NCBI GenBank assembly: GCA_900551265.1
Contig: URVL01000012.1
Span: forward strand, 1-26,018
Direction: 5' to 3'
DNA: 26,018 nt
Source: an uncultured Eubacteriales bacterium
GTDB taxonomy: Bacteria > Bacillota > Clostridia > Oscillospirales > QAMX01
The translations under genes were made by a program, and so were the position numbers. A model generated the notes under the pieces. It searched no databases, was not told the origin of the DNA, and saw only the letters and a list, made by a program, of their open reading frames with translations. Numbering within the stretch: the stretch's first letter is position 1; the number at the start of each line of letters is the position of its first letter. Positions 15,724 through 23,879 of this stretch are shown here, in pieces.

Positions 15724-16269
15724 TTAAAATTTATCTGCCAGTGCCGCAGCTTGACGGCAACCATCCGTTTTATCAATATCCCCTATGTTGAGAACACCGG
15801 GAATTAAGACTTCACCAACCATCTTCCACTGATTCAATGCGGCAGTACGTTCCATCGGAATACGAACACCATCCAAAACGGACAAATCATCCTCCTCACA
15901 GCAAGCGATCAGGGCACACTCTTTCCCAGAAATGTTCTTACCGCCTACTACCAGGGAATAAATGCGGTCAATAACGCCCTTAATCTGTGCCGGAATCGAA
16001 TACCAATACACAGGCATAGTAAAAACAATCGCATCTGCCTCAAGAATAGCAGGTGCAATCGTATTGAAATCGTCATCAAAAGAACAAGCTTTCCCCGTCT
16101 TAAAACAGGTCTCGCAAGCACGGCAGCCTCCGATTTTCATCATGGCCGCATCAAAGCGGATTACAGAATGCCCTCTTTCTTCCGCAGCCTTAATAAATGC
16201 ATCCGTCATGGCAAAACTGTTTCCCTTTTTTCTGGGGCTTCCCGTGATCACTACTATTTTCTTACTCAT
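15724..16269 (-). CDS. NADPH-dependent FMN reductase / flavodoxin-like quinone reductase
   Basis: From the ATG at 16269 this is a 181-residue flavodoxin-fold protein. It begins MSKKIVVITGSPRKKGNS, the FMN phosphate-binding loop, and contains DAIVFTMPVYWYSIPAQIKGVIDR, the second family motif. A cysteine cluster CRACETCFKTGKACSFDDD occurs in the middle, as in iron-sulfur flavoprotein-like relatives. The frame stays open to 16311, but AGGAGG lies 9 bases before the chosen ATG, and the extra residues are unlike the family. It is divergent from an HxlR regulator, a common pairing in which the regulator senses electrophiles or redox stress. It probably reduces flavins, quinones or nitro compounds; the substrate is not readable. 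Confidence 0.87.
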   Translation of the reverse strand: MSKKIVVITGSPRKKGNSFAMTDAFIKAAEERGHSVIRFDAAMMKIGGCRACETCFKTGKACSFDDDFNTIAPAILEADAIVFTMPVYWYSIPAQIKGVIDRIYSLVVGGKNISGKECALIACCEEDDLSVLDGVRIPMERTAALNQWKMVGEVLIPGVLNIGDIDKTDGCRQAAALADKF

Positions 16270-16295
16270 ACGATTCATCCTCCTGATTACACAAA

Positions 16296-16375
16296 TTGAC
16301 TTTTGTCGCAATCGCTAGTATAATCATAACAAGAATGAAATTAAAATCAAGTACGCACATGAAAGTGCAATACTT
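16296..16375. promoter_or_regulatory. Overlapping divergent promoters and HxlR operator candidate
   Basis: On the + strand TTGACT (16296-16301), 17 nt and TATAAT (16319-16324) drive hxlR. On the - strand TTGATT (16350-16345), 16 nt and TATGAT (16328-16323) drive the reductase. Next to both is a dyad, AAGTA-c-GCAC-atgaaa-GTGC-aa-TACTT (16349-16375). Its outer AAGTA/TACTT halves resemble the dyads bound by HxlR/YodB-type regulators. Confidence 0.65.
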
Positions 16376-16413
16376 ACCTGAATATAAGATACTAACAATA
16401 AGGAAAGTGTCCT

Positions 16414-16746
16414 ATGAAAGAGCGTTGCATCGCCAACGAATGCCTTGAGACAACCGGATTCAGTTATACGCTGTCGCTTATTAACGGTAAATATAAAATG
16501 ACCATTTTATATACGTTAATGGAATTCGGTGTTGTTCGCTTTAATGAAATGAAAAAATATATCGGTGGAATTTCCTATAAGACGCTAAGTTCCACACTGA
16601 AGGAGTTAGAAGCCGATCAATTGGTTGACAGAAAAGAATATCCTCAAATTCCGCCAAAGGTTGAGTATCGGCTGACGGAGCGTGGAAAATCCTTAATTCC
16701 CATTCTGGATCGCATGTGTGAATGGGGAGAGCAAAATAGAATATAA
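16414..16746 (+). CDS. HxlR-family winged-helix transcriptional regulator
   Basis: This 110-residue HxlR/MarR-like winged helix has the family pattern: a cysteine near the N-terminus (C5, C10), GKYKMTILYTLM, a recognition region FNEMKKYIGGISYKTLSSTLKELE, and the wing VEYRLTERGKSLIPILDRMCEWG. N-terminal cysteines in this family often sense electrophiles or disulfide stress. It is divergent from the FMN reductase, its likely target, with overlapping promoters and a dyad between them. The ribosome site is AAGGA. Dimeric, cytoplasmic. Confidence 0.9.
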   Translation: MKERCIANECLETTGFSYTLSLINGKYKMTILYTLMEFGVVRFNEMKKYIGGISYKTLSSTLKELEADQLVDRKEYPQIPPKVEYRLTERGKSLIPILDRMCEWGEQNRI

Positions 16747-16793
16747 AAAAGATTTTCTGGCAGCGGCAGCGGTCGTCCGCTTTCCCCCGCTTA

Positions 16794-16832
16794 AAAAAGG
16801 CGCAGACGGAATTTTTCCGCCTGCGCCTTTTT
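16794..16832. terminator. Bidirectional terminator between hxlR and the glycosidase operon
   Basis: The 18-nt arms 16794-16811 and 16815-16832 pair with a single mismatch around a 3-nt loop. They have an A5 start and a T5 end, so U-tracts occur in both directions (six T on the minus strand). It serves the + strand regulator and the convergent glycosidase operon. Confidence 0.88.
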
Positions 16833-16893
16833 GCCTTCCATACATCATGTAAAAGCTTTAAAATTTTGTACGAAATAAACGCTAACCCCTGTC

Positions 16894-18195
16894 TCAATCC
16901 AGAACATGACAAGCCTTTTTCAACGTAACGAGCAGCTCATACAGATAATCCCGGATCTCATCAACATTCGGGTGTGCCATTCTACGGTATGCAGCCACCT
17001 TTGCCGTCGGCGGATATGCCATCGGAACCAGTTCTCCGGCCTCCAGCATATTGGCCGCATACTCACAGACCTCTAAAAGCGCTTCGGCGTCGCCGGCATG
17101 ATCGCGGTTTCCAAGCCCATGACGCGTAGCCGCCAGCGTCCGTTCGGCAAGCGTGACGACACGATCAACATGGTTCTCCTGATTGACATCCGAGCGGAGC
17201 GCGCTCTCACTACGGTTGCGGTAGAACCCATAAATCGCGGAAACAATTGACGGGTCCCTCACCGTTCCATCCGGATAGACCACACCATGCACACGATTCC
17301 AGCCGTCTTCGCCAATCATGAGTTCAAATAAGTACCAGCCAACGCCATACGCATTGTGGAGTTCGATAGACATATCGTAAGGATTAGAACGGCAGAGGCA
17401 GCACATCTCATTATCCAGCACAGGTTTTCCGTACTTTTTTCCAAGCTCCTTCGCCGTCTCCAAAACACCGCGCAGCCGCTTGCGCGTCGTCGAGTAATCG
17501 TGAAAGACAATTACGTCTACAAGCTCGGCCGTTCCGCTGGGTTCCGTCTCATGAATAAAGATATTACCAACGCCGATATCGTGATCAGGGTCCTTCGCTT
17601 TGACATAGCGGCAAAAATGCCGCACGCACTCCCAGGTTTTCTCCTGCTTAGCGCGCAGTTCATCCATATTAGGCCGTGTCGCGTAGTCCTGTACGTAGGC
17701 AGGCTCCTCGTCATACCAGGTCACAAAGTCGTCGGTATAGCCGGGCTCATTGGAGATATCCCAGAAAAGCAGTCCCGGTTCGTGACCAATCGCCTCATAA
17801 AGTGCGTCAAAATAAGCCTCTCCAATCGGCCAGCAAGAGGGATCTTCAATTGTTCTGGAAAGCGGAGGCAGGCCCTCTCCCGAATAGGGCCGGCGCTGTG
17901 CATCTTCCGGATGGAAGCGGAATCCGTGATAAATGATCGGATTCGTGGAGATTCCGTGTTTCCACGCGGTGCGGACAAAGTCCTGAACATCCGCAAGGAA
18001 TTTTGCAGGGTTTTCTGCATAGCAGCTATATGGTAAAAAAATTCGCGCACTGTTAAGCGTCAGGCGTTCGGCATATCCCATATCCCGCTCAACAATGTCA
18101 TGCCTGTAATGGCTCCAGAAATCCCGGTCGTTCCAGGAATCCGGCTGGGTATAGTTAAATCCCCTGAGTTTACTGTAATCCACCTGAACTTTCAT
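16894..18195 (-). CDS. Clan GH-A glycoside hydrolase (GH5-like), cytoplasmic
   Basis: This 433-residue TIM-barrel hydrolase has the two glutamates of clan GH-A in the expected places. The acid/base is probably E150 in GLLFWDISNEPG at the end of strand 4, and the nucleophile probably E263 in GKPVLDNEMCC at the end of strand 7. An early segment, LTLNSARIFLPYSCY, fits strand 2, where GH-A enzymes have a conserved Arg. No signal peptide is present, so it acts on imported oligosaccharides. The last ~90 residues are helical and of unknown role. It follows the GH4 gene by 139 bases in the same direction and ends at a terminator. GH5 and GH2-like assignments are both possible; specificity is unknown. 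Confidence 0.75.
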   Translation of the reverse strand: MKVQVDYSKLRGFNYTQPDSWNDRDFWSHYRHDIVERDMGYAERLTLNSARIFLPYSCYAENPAKFLADVQDFVRTAWKHGISTNPIIYHGFRFHPEDAQRRPYSGEGLPPLSRTIEDPSCWPIGEAYFDALYEAIGHEPGLLFWDISNEPGYTDDFVTWYDEEPAYVQDYATRPNMDELRAKQEKTWECVRHFCRYVKAKDPDHDIGVGNIFIHETEPSGTAELVDVIVFHDYSTTRKRLRGVLETAKELGKKYGKPVLDNEMCCLCRSNPYDMSIELHNAYGVGWYLFELMIGEDGWNRVHGVVYPDGTVRDPSIVSAIYGFYRNRSESALRSDVNQENHVDRVVTLAERTLAATRHGLGNRDHAGDAEALLEVCEYAANMLEAGELVPMAYPPTAKVAAYRRMAHPNVDEIRDYLYELLVTLKKACHVLD

Positions 18196-18232
18196 AACCA
18201 GCTATCCTTTCTGTTTCACATCATGATAGGTA

Positions 18233-18262
18233 GACCGTGACATATGCACGGTCCGCTGTCAA
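18233..18262 (-). promoter_or_regulatory. Dyad with TTGACA in the GH4/GH-A gap
   Basis: GACCGTG and CACGGTC (18233-18239, 18247-18253) form a perfect 7-bp dyad with a 7-nt centre. It lies a few bases downstream of a minus-strand TTGACA (18262-18257). I do not see a good -10 at the right distance, so this may be an operator, an RNA hairpin, or a weak internal promoter for the GH-A gene. Confidence 0.4.
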
Positions 18263-18334
18263 CAATTTGCCAGAAAACAAATCATAAGTTACAGAAATCT
18301 TCTGATATACTTACAAAAAGTGAAAATGGGAAAA

Positions 18335-19843
18335 CTATTTTGCTGCAGGACGGTTTTTCGCCTTATCAGCCTCCGCCGCATTTGCACGCGCGGCCTGCTT
18401 ATCCTGCGCCATTTCTTCCACAGTCTTGGTATGCAGACGTGCCGCACCCTCTGTCACAATCGGTGGGATCAGCGTCCCCTCACGTTCGGCTTTGGCCCAG
18501 CGCTCCTTGGCACGTTCAATTTCTGCGGCATACTGCGGCAACCATTCCGCCTCCGCAATAAGCATTTCGTCCACCATTTGCCAGATTGCATTTGGATCAC
18601 AGACTGCGCCGACCAGCGGATCCATCATCATGGCCTGGCGGAGGAGATTAATATCGCCATGGACACCGGCCTCTACGGCCAGACGCTGTACCGTAATATT
18701 CGAGAGGCAGCAGGCCGCCGGCCCCAACGGCAAGTCACCAATGCGTGGGATATTGATGCCATGCGTATCCACATAGCCGGGAACCTCAACAATCGCATCG
18801 TCGGGTAAGTTTGTGATGCAGCCCTGGTTGACCACATTGAAATGTCCCCGGTAAATACGGCCGGTTTCCAGGCTTTCAATAATATAACTTCCATGTTCAT
18901 TGCTGCGCTTGTCATACAAATACTCCATTGGCGGTTCCTTCAGCCAATTGGGGAAATCAGTCTCAAACCAATTGCGGCCCTCCGTACAAACACGCAGATA
19001 GCCGCCAGTTTCTCCGTTGATCCAAACGCCCAAATCAATCCAGTCCTGAATCTTATCCGTGTGCTTGCGGTACCACGGCACATATTCGGAGAGATGGCCA
19101 TTGGACTCCGTGCTGAAATAGCCAAAGCGCTTCATCATGTCGATACGGACTTTTTCCGTCTTGGAAATCTCTTCATCCGCTTCGAGCGCCGCAAGAAGTT
19201 TATCCTTCAGTTCTTCGCCCTTGTGTTTAATAGACAGGTACCACGTCATATGGTTGATACCAGCGCAGATGATATCAATATCTTTTTGTTCATACCCCAG
19301 GACATTCGCTATCAGCTTGTGTCCTCCCTGCACACCGTGGCAGAGGCCGACTGTCGGCACGCCGCCGTACTTGTTACAGTACCAGGTTACCATCGCATTC
19401 GGATTGGAATAATTGAGCATCATGCAGCCCGGCGCCGCAACTTCGCGTATGTCACGGCAAAACCCCTCGAGTGCCGCGATATCACGCTGCCCATACATAA
19501 TACCGCCAGCGCAGAGCGTGTCTCCCACGCATTGATCGACGCCATACTTAAGAGGAATCTCAACGTCATACGTAAAGGCTTCCAGCATGCCGATGCGGAC
19601 ACAGTTAACTACATAATTGGCATCCTTAAATGCCGCGCGGCGGTCCAGCGTGGCCTGAATTTTGATGGAGAGGCCATTCGCATCAATATCCCGCTGACAC
19701 AGCTGCGTGACCATGGACAAATTATGCTCATTAATGTCCGTGAATGCAATTTGTACATTCTGTAACTCCGGGACGGAAAGAATATCCGTCAGAAGGCGTC
19801 TTGTGAAACCAATGGATCCCGCGCCAATAAATGCAATCTTCAT
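18335..19843 (-). CDS. GH4-family NAD+/metal-dependent glycosidase
   Basis: This 502-residue GH4 enzyme has the N-terminal NAD motif KIAFIGAGSIGFTRRLL, followed by NYSNPNAMVTW. The metal ligands are probably C168 in GLCHGVQ and H198 in GINHMTWY, as in melibiase-like members of the family. GH4 enzymes do not hydrolyse directly. They oxidise C3 with NAD+, eliminate the aglycone and then reduce again, needing a divalent metal. Length and motifs are normal. The last ~40 residues are charged and Ala-rich and may be disordered. A GGGAGG ribosome site lies 7 bases before the ATG. It is divergent from an AraC regulator that probably controls it. Alpha-galactosidase, alpha-glucosidase and galacturonidase activities all occur in this family. 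Confidence 0.92.
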   Translation of the reverse strand: MKIAFIGAGSIGFTRRLLTDILSVPELQNVQIAFTDINEHNLSMVTQLCQRDIDANGLSIKIQATLDRRAAFKDANYVVNCVRIGMLEAFTYDVEIPLKYGVDQCVGDTLCAGGIMYGQRDIAALEGFCRDIREVAAPGCMMLNYSNPNAMVTWYCNKYGGVPTVGLCHGVQGGHKLIANVLGYEQKDIDIICAGINHMTWYLSIKHKGEELKDKLLAALEADEEISKTEKVRIDMMKRFGYFSTESNGHLSEYVPWYRKHTDKIQDWIDLGVWINGETGGYLRVCTEGRNWFETDFPNWLKEPPMEYLYDKRSNEHGSYIIESLETGRIYRGHFNVVNQGCITNLPDDAIVEVPGYVDTHGINIPRIGDLPLGPAACCLSNITVQRLAVEAGVHGDINLLRQAMMMDPLVGAVCDPNAIWQMVDEMLIAEAEWLPQYAAEIERAKERWAKAEREGTLIPPIVTEGAARLHTKTVEEMAQDKQAARANAAEADKAKNRPAAK

Positions 19844-19889
19844 AGGAAAACCTCCCGTATATTGATACTTTTATTTTACTGAAAAAGTC

Positions 19890-19919
19890 TTGACTGGAAA
19901 GTATAAATTCCGTTATAAT
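19890..19919 (+). promoter_or_regulatory. Promoter of the AraC-family gene
   Basis: TTGACT (19890-19895), an 18-nt spacer and TATAAT (19914-19919) lie about 50 bases before the regulator's ATG. The spacer holds a small dyad, GGAA-N8-TTCC (19896-19911). The GH4 promoter on the other strand must overlap this area but is weaker by eye, as expected if it needs activation. Confidence 0.65.
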
Positions 19920-19967
19920 TAAGCAAAACTTTTCAAAATACGATGAAGATTTTTATGAGGAAATCAA

Positions 19968-20849
19968 ATGTCCGGATTGTATGAAATTTGTGCCGGCGGT
20001 GCGGAAGTCTGGCCGCATGTAGAAGCCTACTATTCTAAAACGTGGAAGAACTACCGCATGCGGCCGCATGCTCACGAAGCGTGTGAACTCATGTATGTGT
20101 TTCGCGGTGTGTGCCGGGTAGAGTATCCAAACGGCGGTACCGAGATGCGCAGCGGAGACTATATTTTTCTGGATTCCAACATAGAGCATACACTTCTGAC
20201 ATTTGCGGCAGACTGCACAATGCTCAATGTAGAATTCACATTTGCACCTCCTCAAGATTTCTATACAATACGCCGCTTATATGACGCATCGGCTTTTTTT
20301 CGGGAAATGATTCGACGTGGAGAAGCCGTATTCCTTGGGAACGATGCAGACGGCGGATTATTTCGGTCACTTGATGCACTTGTCCTGGGCCTCTCTGCAA
20401 AGAAGGAACGCGATCCCTGCCTTTGTCATGGAGAGATGGCTGCATTTCTATTGTCTCTTGCGCAGAGCCAGTGGGAAAGCGAAACCAGAGTGAATGCCAA
20501 TCGCTATGTTCGCAATACCATGCTTTATATTCAGCATCATTTCCGGGAAAAAGTAACAATCCCTGCAATTGCAAAACAATTTGCAATTAGTCCGGATCAT
20601 TTAGGACGCGTTTTCCGCGAAGCTACGGGACAGACGATTCACGGGTTCCTGACGCGGGTCCGATGTGAACATGCTGCAACCCTTCTGTTACGGGAAAACG
20701 CCTCGCTTGAAGATATTGCGCAGGAATGCGGGTTCCCCTCTGGTCAGCAGTTCACACGTGATTTCCGTCGGCTTTATAACATCACGCCGGCACGGTACCG
20801 CAGGCAAAGTCAACGCATTTCACAACGAAAAATCGAAGAACGTACATAA
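19968..20849 (+). CDS. AraC-family transcriptional regulator (cupin + HTH)
   Basis: This 293-residue regulator has an N-terminal cupin-like sensing domain, with MRPHAHEACELMYVFRGVCRVEY and GDYIFLDSNIEHTLL. The C-terminal pair of helix-turn-helix motifs (about 185-285) comprises VTIPAIAKQFAISPDHLGRVFREATGQ and ASLEDIAQECGFPSGQQFTRDFRR. AraC proteins of this layout bind a sugar and activate adjacent catabolic genes. It is divergent from the GH4 gene, which makes the GH4/GH-A operon its likely target. GAGGA precedes the ATG by 7 bases. The 176 bases after its stop contain no gene or terminator that I can support. Confidence 0.92.
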   Translation: MSGLYEICAGGAEVWPHVEAYYSKTWKNYRMRPHAHEACELMYVFRGVCRVEYPNGGTEMRSGDYIFLDSNIEHTLLTFAADCTMLNVEFTFAPPQDFYTIRRLYDASAFFREMIRRGEAVFLGNDADGGLFRSLDALVLGLSAKKERDPCLCHGEMAAFLLSLAQSQWESETRVNANRYVRNTMLYIQHHFREKVTIPAIAKQFAISPDHLGRVFREATGQTIHGFLTRVRCEHAATLLLRENASLEDIAQECGFPSGQQFTRDFRRLYNITPARYRRQSQRISQRKIEERT

Positions 20850-21025
20850 AGCTGCCGGGTACGCAAATTTCATCCGTATCAGGCGAAATAACTTTTTGTC
20901 AGAGGTGCTGAAATGAATGGGATACTCAGAAATATGACCTCTATTTACATCGGTCAGCTTTTTTATACGTTTCCGATTATTGTTTTTCCATTTTGAGCCA
21001 GGAAAATGACGGGCTGCCATTTCTT

Positions 21026-21646
21026 TCATGCGTCAAGATTTACAACGTTTTGTGCTGCTGAAACCACATCTGTATCGTGCGTTGCCAGAACAACAAGGCC
21101 CTCATACTCGGCAAATGTTCGTATGACCGTCTGTTTGGTTTCTGCGTCTAATGCGCTGGTCGGCTCATCCGCCAATAAAAGCGGTGGATTATAAATCATG
21201 GCACGTGCAATTGCAATCCGCTGGCATTGCCCTGAAGATAACTTTTTGGGCCTGGCGGTTAGCAGGTCGCTGATTTCAAACGTTTCCGCAAGTTCCAAAA
21301 CCCGCCTTTCTGCCTCCTGTTTTTTAACGCCATGCAATTTCAGCGGATATGCAATATTGTCAAAGACACTGGCGTCGCCTACCAAACAATATTCCTGCGG
21401 CACAACCCCTATATAGCGATACCGCATATTTGCCAAAACGCCAAACGAACGAAAATTATACGCCGTGTCATGGAATGTGATGACTCCACTGTCCGGTTTC
21501 AGAAGCCCGGCGAGAATGTGCAGGAGCGTCGTTTTTCCACTTCCGCTCTTTCCGACAATGGCAGTCATTTGATCTGTACACATAGAAAATGCTGACAATA
21601 CCCGCTTTTTTCCATAGCTTTTATAAAGATTTTCAATTTTTAGCAT
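21026..21646 (-). CDS. ABC transporter ATPase, lactococcin-972-type exporter group
   Basis: This 206-residue stand-alone ATPase has Walker A GKSGSGKTT (32-40), Q-loop VVPQEYCL, signature KKLSSGQCQRIAIARA, Walker B PLLLADEPTSALD and switch His in VLATHD. It is closest in form to the LolD/MacB/FtsE group that drives FtsX-like permeases. The length is that of the ATPases encoded beside lactococcin-972-type bacteriocins. The ATG lies inside the last codons of the upstream permease gene (14-base overlap), so the subunits are translationally coupled. It is the last gene of the operon. Confidence 0.92.
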   Translation of the reverse strand: MLKIENLYKSYGKKRVLSAFSMCTDQMTAIVGKSGSGKTTLLHILAGLLKPDSGVITFHDTAYNFRSFGVLANMRYRYIGVVPQEYCLVGDASVFDNIAYPLKLHGVKKQEAERRVLELAETFEISDLLTARPKKLSSGQCQRIAIARAMIYNPPLLLADEPTSALDAETKQTVIRTFAEYEGLVVLATHDTDVVSAAQNVVNLDA

Positions 21647-22865
21647 GATCTTTTCCCCCTACACCGGCGCGAAGCCTGGATGGTGCCACAATGATCGTCA
21701 GAAATACCCCAAACACCACGACACTCCCTGCGGCTAAAGCCAAACTGCTGATTGGATAGAGCATGTACTGGACATACAAAAATAGACGTTGGAGAAGGAA
21801 TGTCTCCAGGAAAATCAGCATTGCAGATGCTGTCAATAGTGACAGCACATACATGCCAAATTCCCTGAGCCAAATACGAATCAGCGTTGCGCCAAATAAA
21901 TACCGCACGCAAAGCTCATGAAAATGCTTTCGCATTTTCATGACCGCCAAAAGCGGAATGCCGACGGTCACTACGAATGCTGCCAAATAGGTACAGACTT
22001 TCGCTACCAGGAGCGTTTGCTGATAAGAAAGAAACGATATTGAGAATGGTTCGGGTAGGTCCGTGACGGATATCGCGCCGGACAGCAAATCGTTCACCTC
22101 GTCAACGCTCTCTTGAAACGCCTGCAAGTCCGAAGCATCCTCATATTCATAGAAACCTTCCAGCTTGTTGGCATAATGCCGGAGCTGAAAAAACTGTTCA
22201 ACATAGGAATCCGGATCGTCCTCACAGTTCCAGGACGGAATCATCATATAGCGGTCCAAAACCAGAGGGTAATTATAGAGCGTTAACACCGTATTTTCGG
22301 GGAGAAAACCGACGACATGCAGTTGAACAGGCTTGAAAATATAAGATGCCTCTATGGTATCATGCAGCGCATAGTACTCTTTGTATGCCGCGCCCAATAC
22401 AACCGGGATTTCAGAGCCACTGTAGGTGTATTCGGTGAAAGCATCGCCTATGTCGCAGGTAAGATTAAATTTTTCAAAACAGTTTGGGGAAAGCGCCAGT
22501 GTTTTCAGAGAGTATTCCATAACGCCCTGATTCTCATATTGCGAGTAAGCTTCAGCCCCCTCTTCATATGCATATAAAAAAATATCGCGGCACAGCTCAT
22601 ATGCCACCAAAAATTGTGTAGTGATTTCGTAATAGCGATCCGAATGGAGCAGATCATACGCCTTTTTTAACTCCGGCAGATCTTCCGTCGTCAGGTTCTG
22701 CAGCAGATCAAGATCATAGATCAGTTTCACCCCCTGCTGTATCTGCGCGCGCTGGTATTGTCCTGCCGCAAACTCCAGATTATTATTTGCGCTGTAAGCC
22801 AGATTGAATAGGAAAAGGCTGATCAAAAAAGCTGCGGCAATTATAACATAATTTCGACACTTCAT
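21633..22865 (-). CDS. FtsX/MacB-like permease subunit 2 (lactococcin-972-type membrane component, second half)
   Basis: This is a 410-residue membrane protein from the ATG at 22865, preceded by GGGAGGAGG. It has one N-terminal membrane segment (NYVIIAAAFLISLFLFNLAYS), an extracellular domain of about 230 residues rich in Tyr and acidic residues, and three C-terminal membrane segments (about 290-400). The one-plus-three layout is that of FtsX/MacB-type half permeases. The frame stays open upstream to 23126, but that part overlaps the neighbouring gene and is not protein-like. The start overlaps the previous stop (ATGA). Together the two halves resemble the single large 'bacteriocin-associated integral membrane protein' of lactococcin-972 operons. 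The role, export or immunity, is inferred. Confidence 0.82.
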   Translation of the reverse strand: MKCRNYVIIAAAFLISLFLFNLAYSANNNLEFAAGQYQRAQIQQGVKLIYDLDLLQNLTTEDLPELKKAYDLLHSDRYYEITTQFLVAYELCRDIFLYAYEEGAEAYSQYENQGVMEYSLKTLALSPNCFEKFNLTCDIGDAFTEYTYSGSEIPVVLGAAYKEYYALHDTIEASYIFKPVQLHVVGFLPENTVLTLYNYPLVLDRYMMIPSWNCEDDPDSYVEQFFQLRHYANKLEGFYEYEDASDLQAFQESVDEVNDLLSGAISVTDLPEPFSISFLSYQQTLLVAKVCTYLAAFVVTVGIPLLAVMKMRKHFHELCVRYLFGATLIRIWLREFGMYVLSLLTASAMLIFLETFLLQRLFLYVQYMLYPISSLALAAGSVVVFGVFLTIIVAPSRLRAGVGGKDHAKN

Positions 22866-23818
22866 GCTGCGTTCCTCCTCCCCATCTGTAAAGATAATGA
22901 AAAAGCGAAAATGAAAAAAAGAAACGCCGTTACAGGTAAAGCAGCCGGCAGAAGCTCCTGTATACAATACGGCAGCGAAAGAATTCCAAAGGCAGGAAGC
23001 GCCGCCAACAGGACGGCAAGACAGCCCAGGGAAAAAAGCGTCAGCGCAGCTGCGGCGCGCAAAATAATTTTCCTGTGCGATAAGCCTATCAGCTTTCTTA
23101 CGAGCATATCGTCCCGCATCGTCCAATCAGCTGCCCTGCAGCTGAGGAATGCAAAGAAGAGCAGGAGCAGCATAAAGCCAAGATAAATCAACCGGTCATT
23201 TCCGGCCCGGTCTATGATTTCGGTAATTCCTACTACAGGATCGTCATACAGTACGGCTTCCAACTCCTGCGGCAGCGCGGTAAGCAACTTTGCTATCGTT
23301 TCCGGCTTTTCCGCGTCCAGATAAAAAAAGCCGCCATAGGGCGTGCTGTCCAGATTATAATAAATGGCTGAATCGTACTGTGTGGCAAAGTCATAACCGG
23401 CGACCGCCACAACCTCATAGGTATCTTCAAAGAGACTCACATGAGTGGCTCCCTGAAAATTTTTTCCCACGATGGCAAGTTTCCGGTTCTGAAAAAAATC
23501 TTCCTGTTGAAACAGGCTCCCCTCTAAAAGAGGAAGTGGAGAATCCATACCATTTCCATAGACGCCCAGCAGGTCGGGGTCGTCATGAATCTTCCAAATG
23601 ACAAACGGATCCGAAATGGCAGAAGACTTTACGTAATCCATGAGCGCGGCGCCGTCTTCAACATAGAGTTTCTGCGCGTATGTATGAATGCCGCGGGTGC
23701 TTCCCAGGTTGACGGCAGCCGCAACATACGCATAGCGCAGGACGCCAAACAAGGCCATAAACAGCGCACAGACAAACAGCAAAAAGAGCGCCAGAAAGCG
23801 TTTATCGAGTAACATCAT
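22862..23818 (-). CDS. FtsX/MacB-like permease subunit 1 (lactococcin-972-type membrane component, first half)
   Basis: This is a membrane protein of about 318 residues. It has an N-terminal membrane segment (FLALFLLFVCALFMALFGVL), an extracellular domain of about 200 residues, then three C-terminal membrane segments (about 222-312). The frame begins with TTG-ATG-ATG; the ATG at 23818 is chosen because GAGG lies just upstream. The ectodomain contains VGKNFQGATHVSLFEDTYEVVAVAGYD, which resembles the MacB-type periplasmic core fold. Its last codons overlap the next permease start. It follows the secreted-protein gene after a 61-base gap holding a hairpin. It pairs with the second permease and the ATPase to make one ABC transporter. 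Confidence 0.82.
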   Translation of the reverse strand: MMLLDKRFLALFLLFVCALFMALFGVLRYAYVAAAVNLGSTRGIHTYAQKLYVEDGAALMDYVKSSAISDPFVIWKIHDDPDLLGVYGNGMDSPLPLLEGSLFQQEDFFQNRKLAIVGKNFQGATHVSLFEDTYEVVAVAGYDFATQYDSAIYYNLDSTPYGGFFYLDAEKPETIAKLLTALPQELEAVLYDDPVVGITEIIDRAGNDRLIYLGFMLLLLFFAFLSCRAADWTMRDDMLVRKLIGLSHRKIILRAAAALTLFSLGCLAVLLAALPAFGILSLPYCIQELLPAALPVTAFLFFIFAFSLSLQMGRRNAA

Positions 23819-23838
23819 CAAACCTCATCAATAGTAGG

Positions 23839-23866
23839 GGGAAGAACCACTTGCGTGGCTCTTCCC
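23839..23866 (-). other. Intercistronic stem-loop between secreted-protein and permease genes
   Basis: The 12-nt arms 23839-23850 and 23855-23866 pair with one mismatch around a 4-nt loop. On the minus strand no T-run follows. It is therefore more likely an mRNA processing, stability or partial-attenuation element than a full terminator. It would let the secreted protein be made in excess over the transporter. Confidence 0.6.
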
Positions 23867-23879
23867 AAAAAATGATTGC

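Noticed and set aside
17356..18036. 226-codon + strand open frame antisense to the GH-A glycosidase
   Set aside because: It is opposite a gene with clear catalytic motifs and shows no protein family features.
18842..19765. 307-codon + strand open frame antisense to the GH4 gene
   Set aside because: It is a shadow of the strongly supported GH4 frame, with no ribosome site, no recognisable domains and frequent rare-looking residue runs.
20820..21029. 69-codon minus-strand frame whose ATG overlaps the ABC ATPase stop
   Set aside because: The overlap is suggestive of coupling, but the frame runs into the 3' end of the convergent AraC gene and its sequence is basic and low in hydrophobic pattern. 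I could not support it as a gene.
22866..23126. Upstream extension of the second permease frame to 23126
   Set aside because: It overlaps the coding end of the first permease, lacks the expected membrane pattern and is superseded by a strong ribosome site at the ATG 22865.
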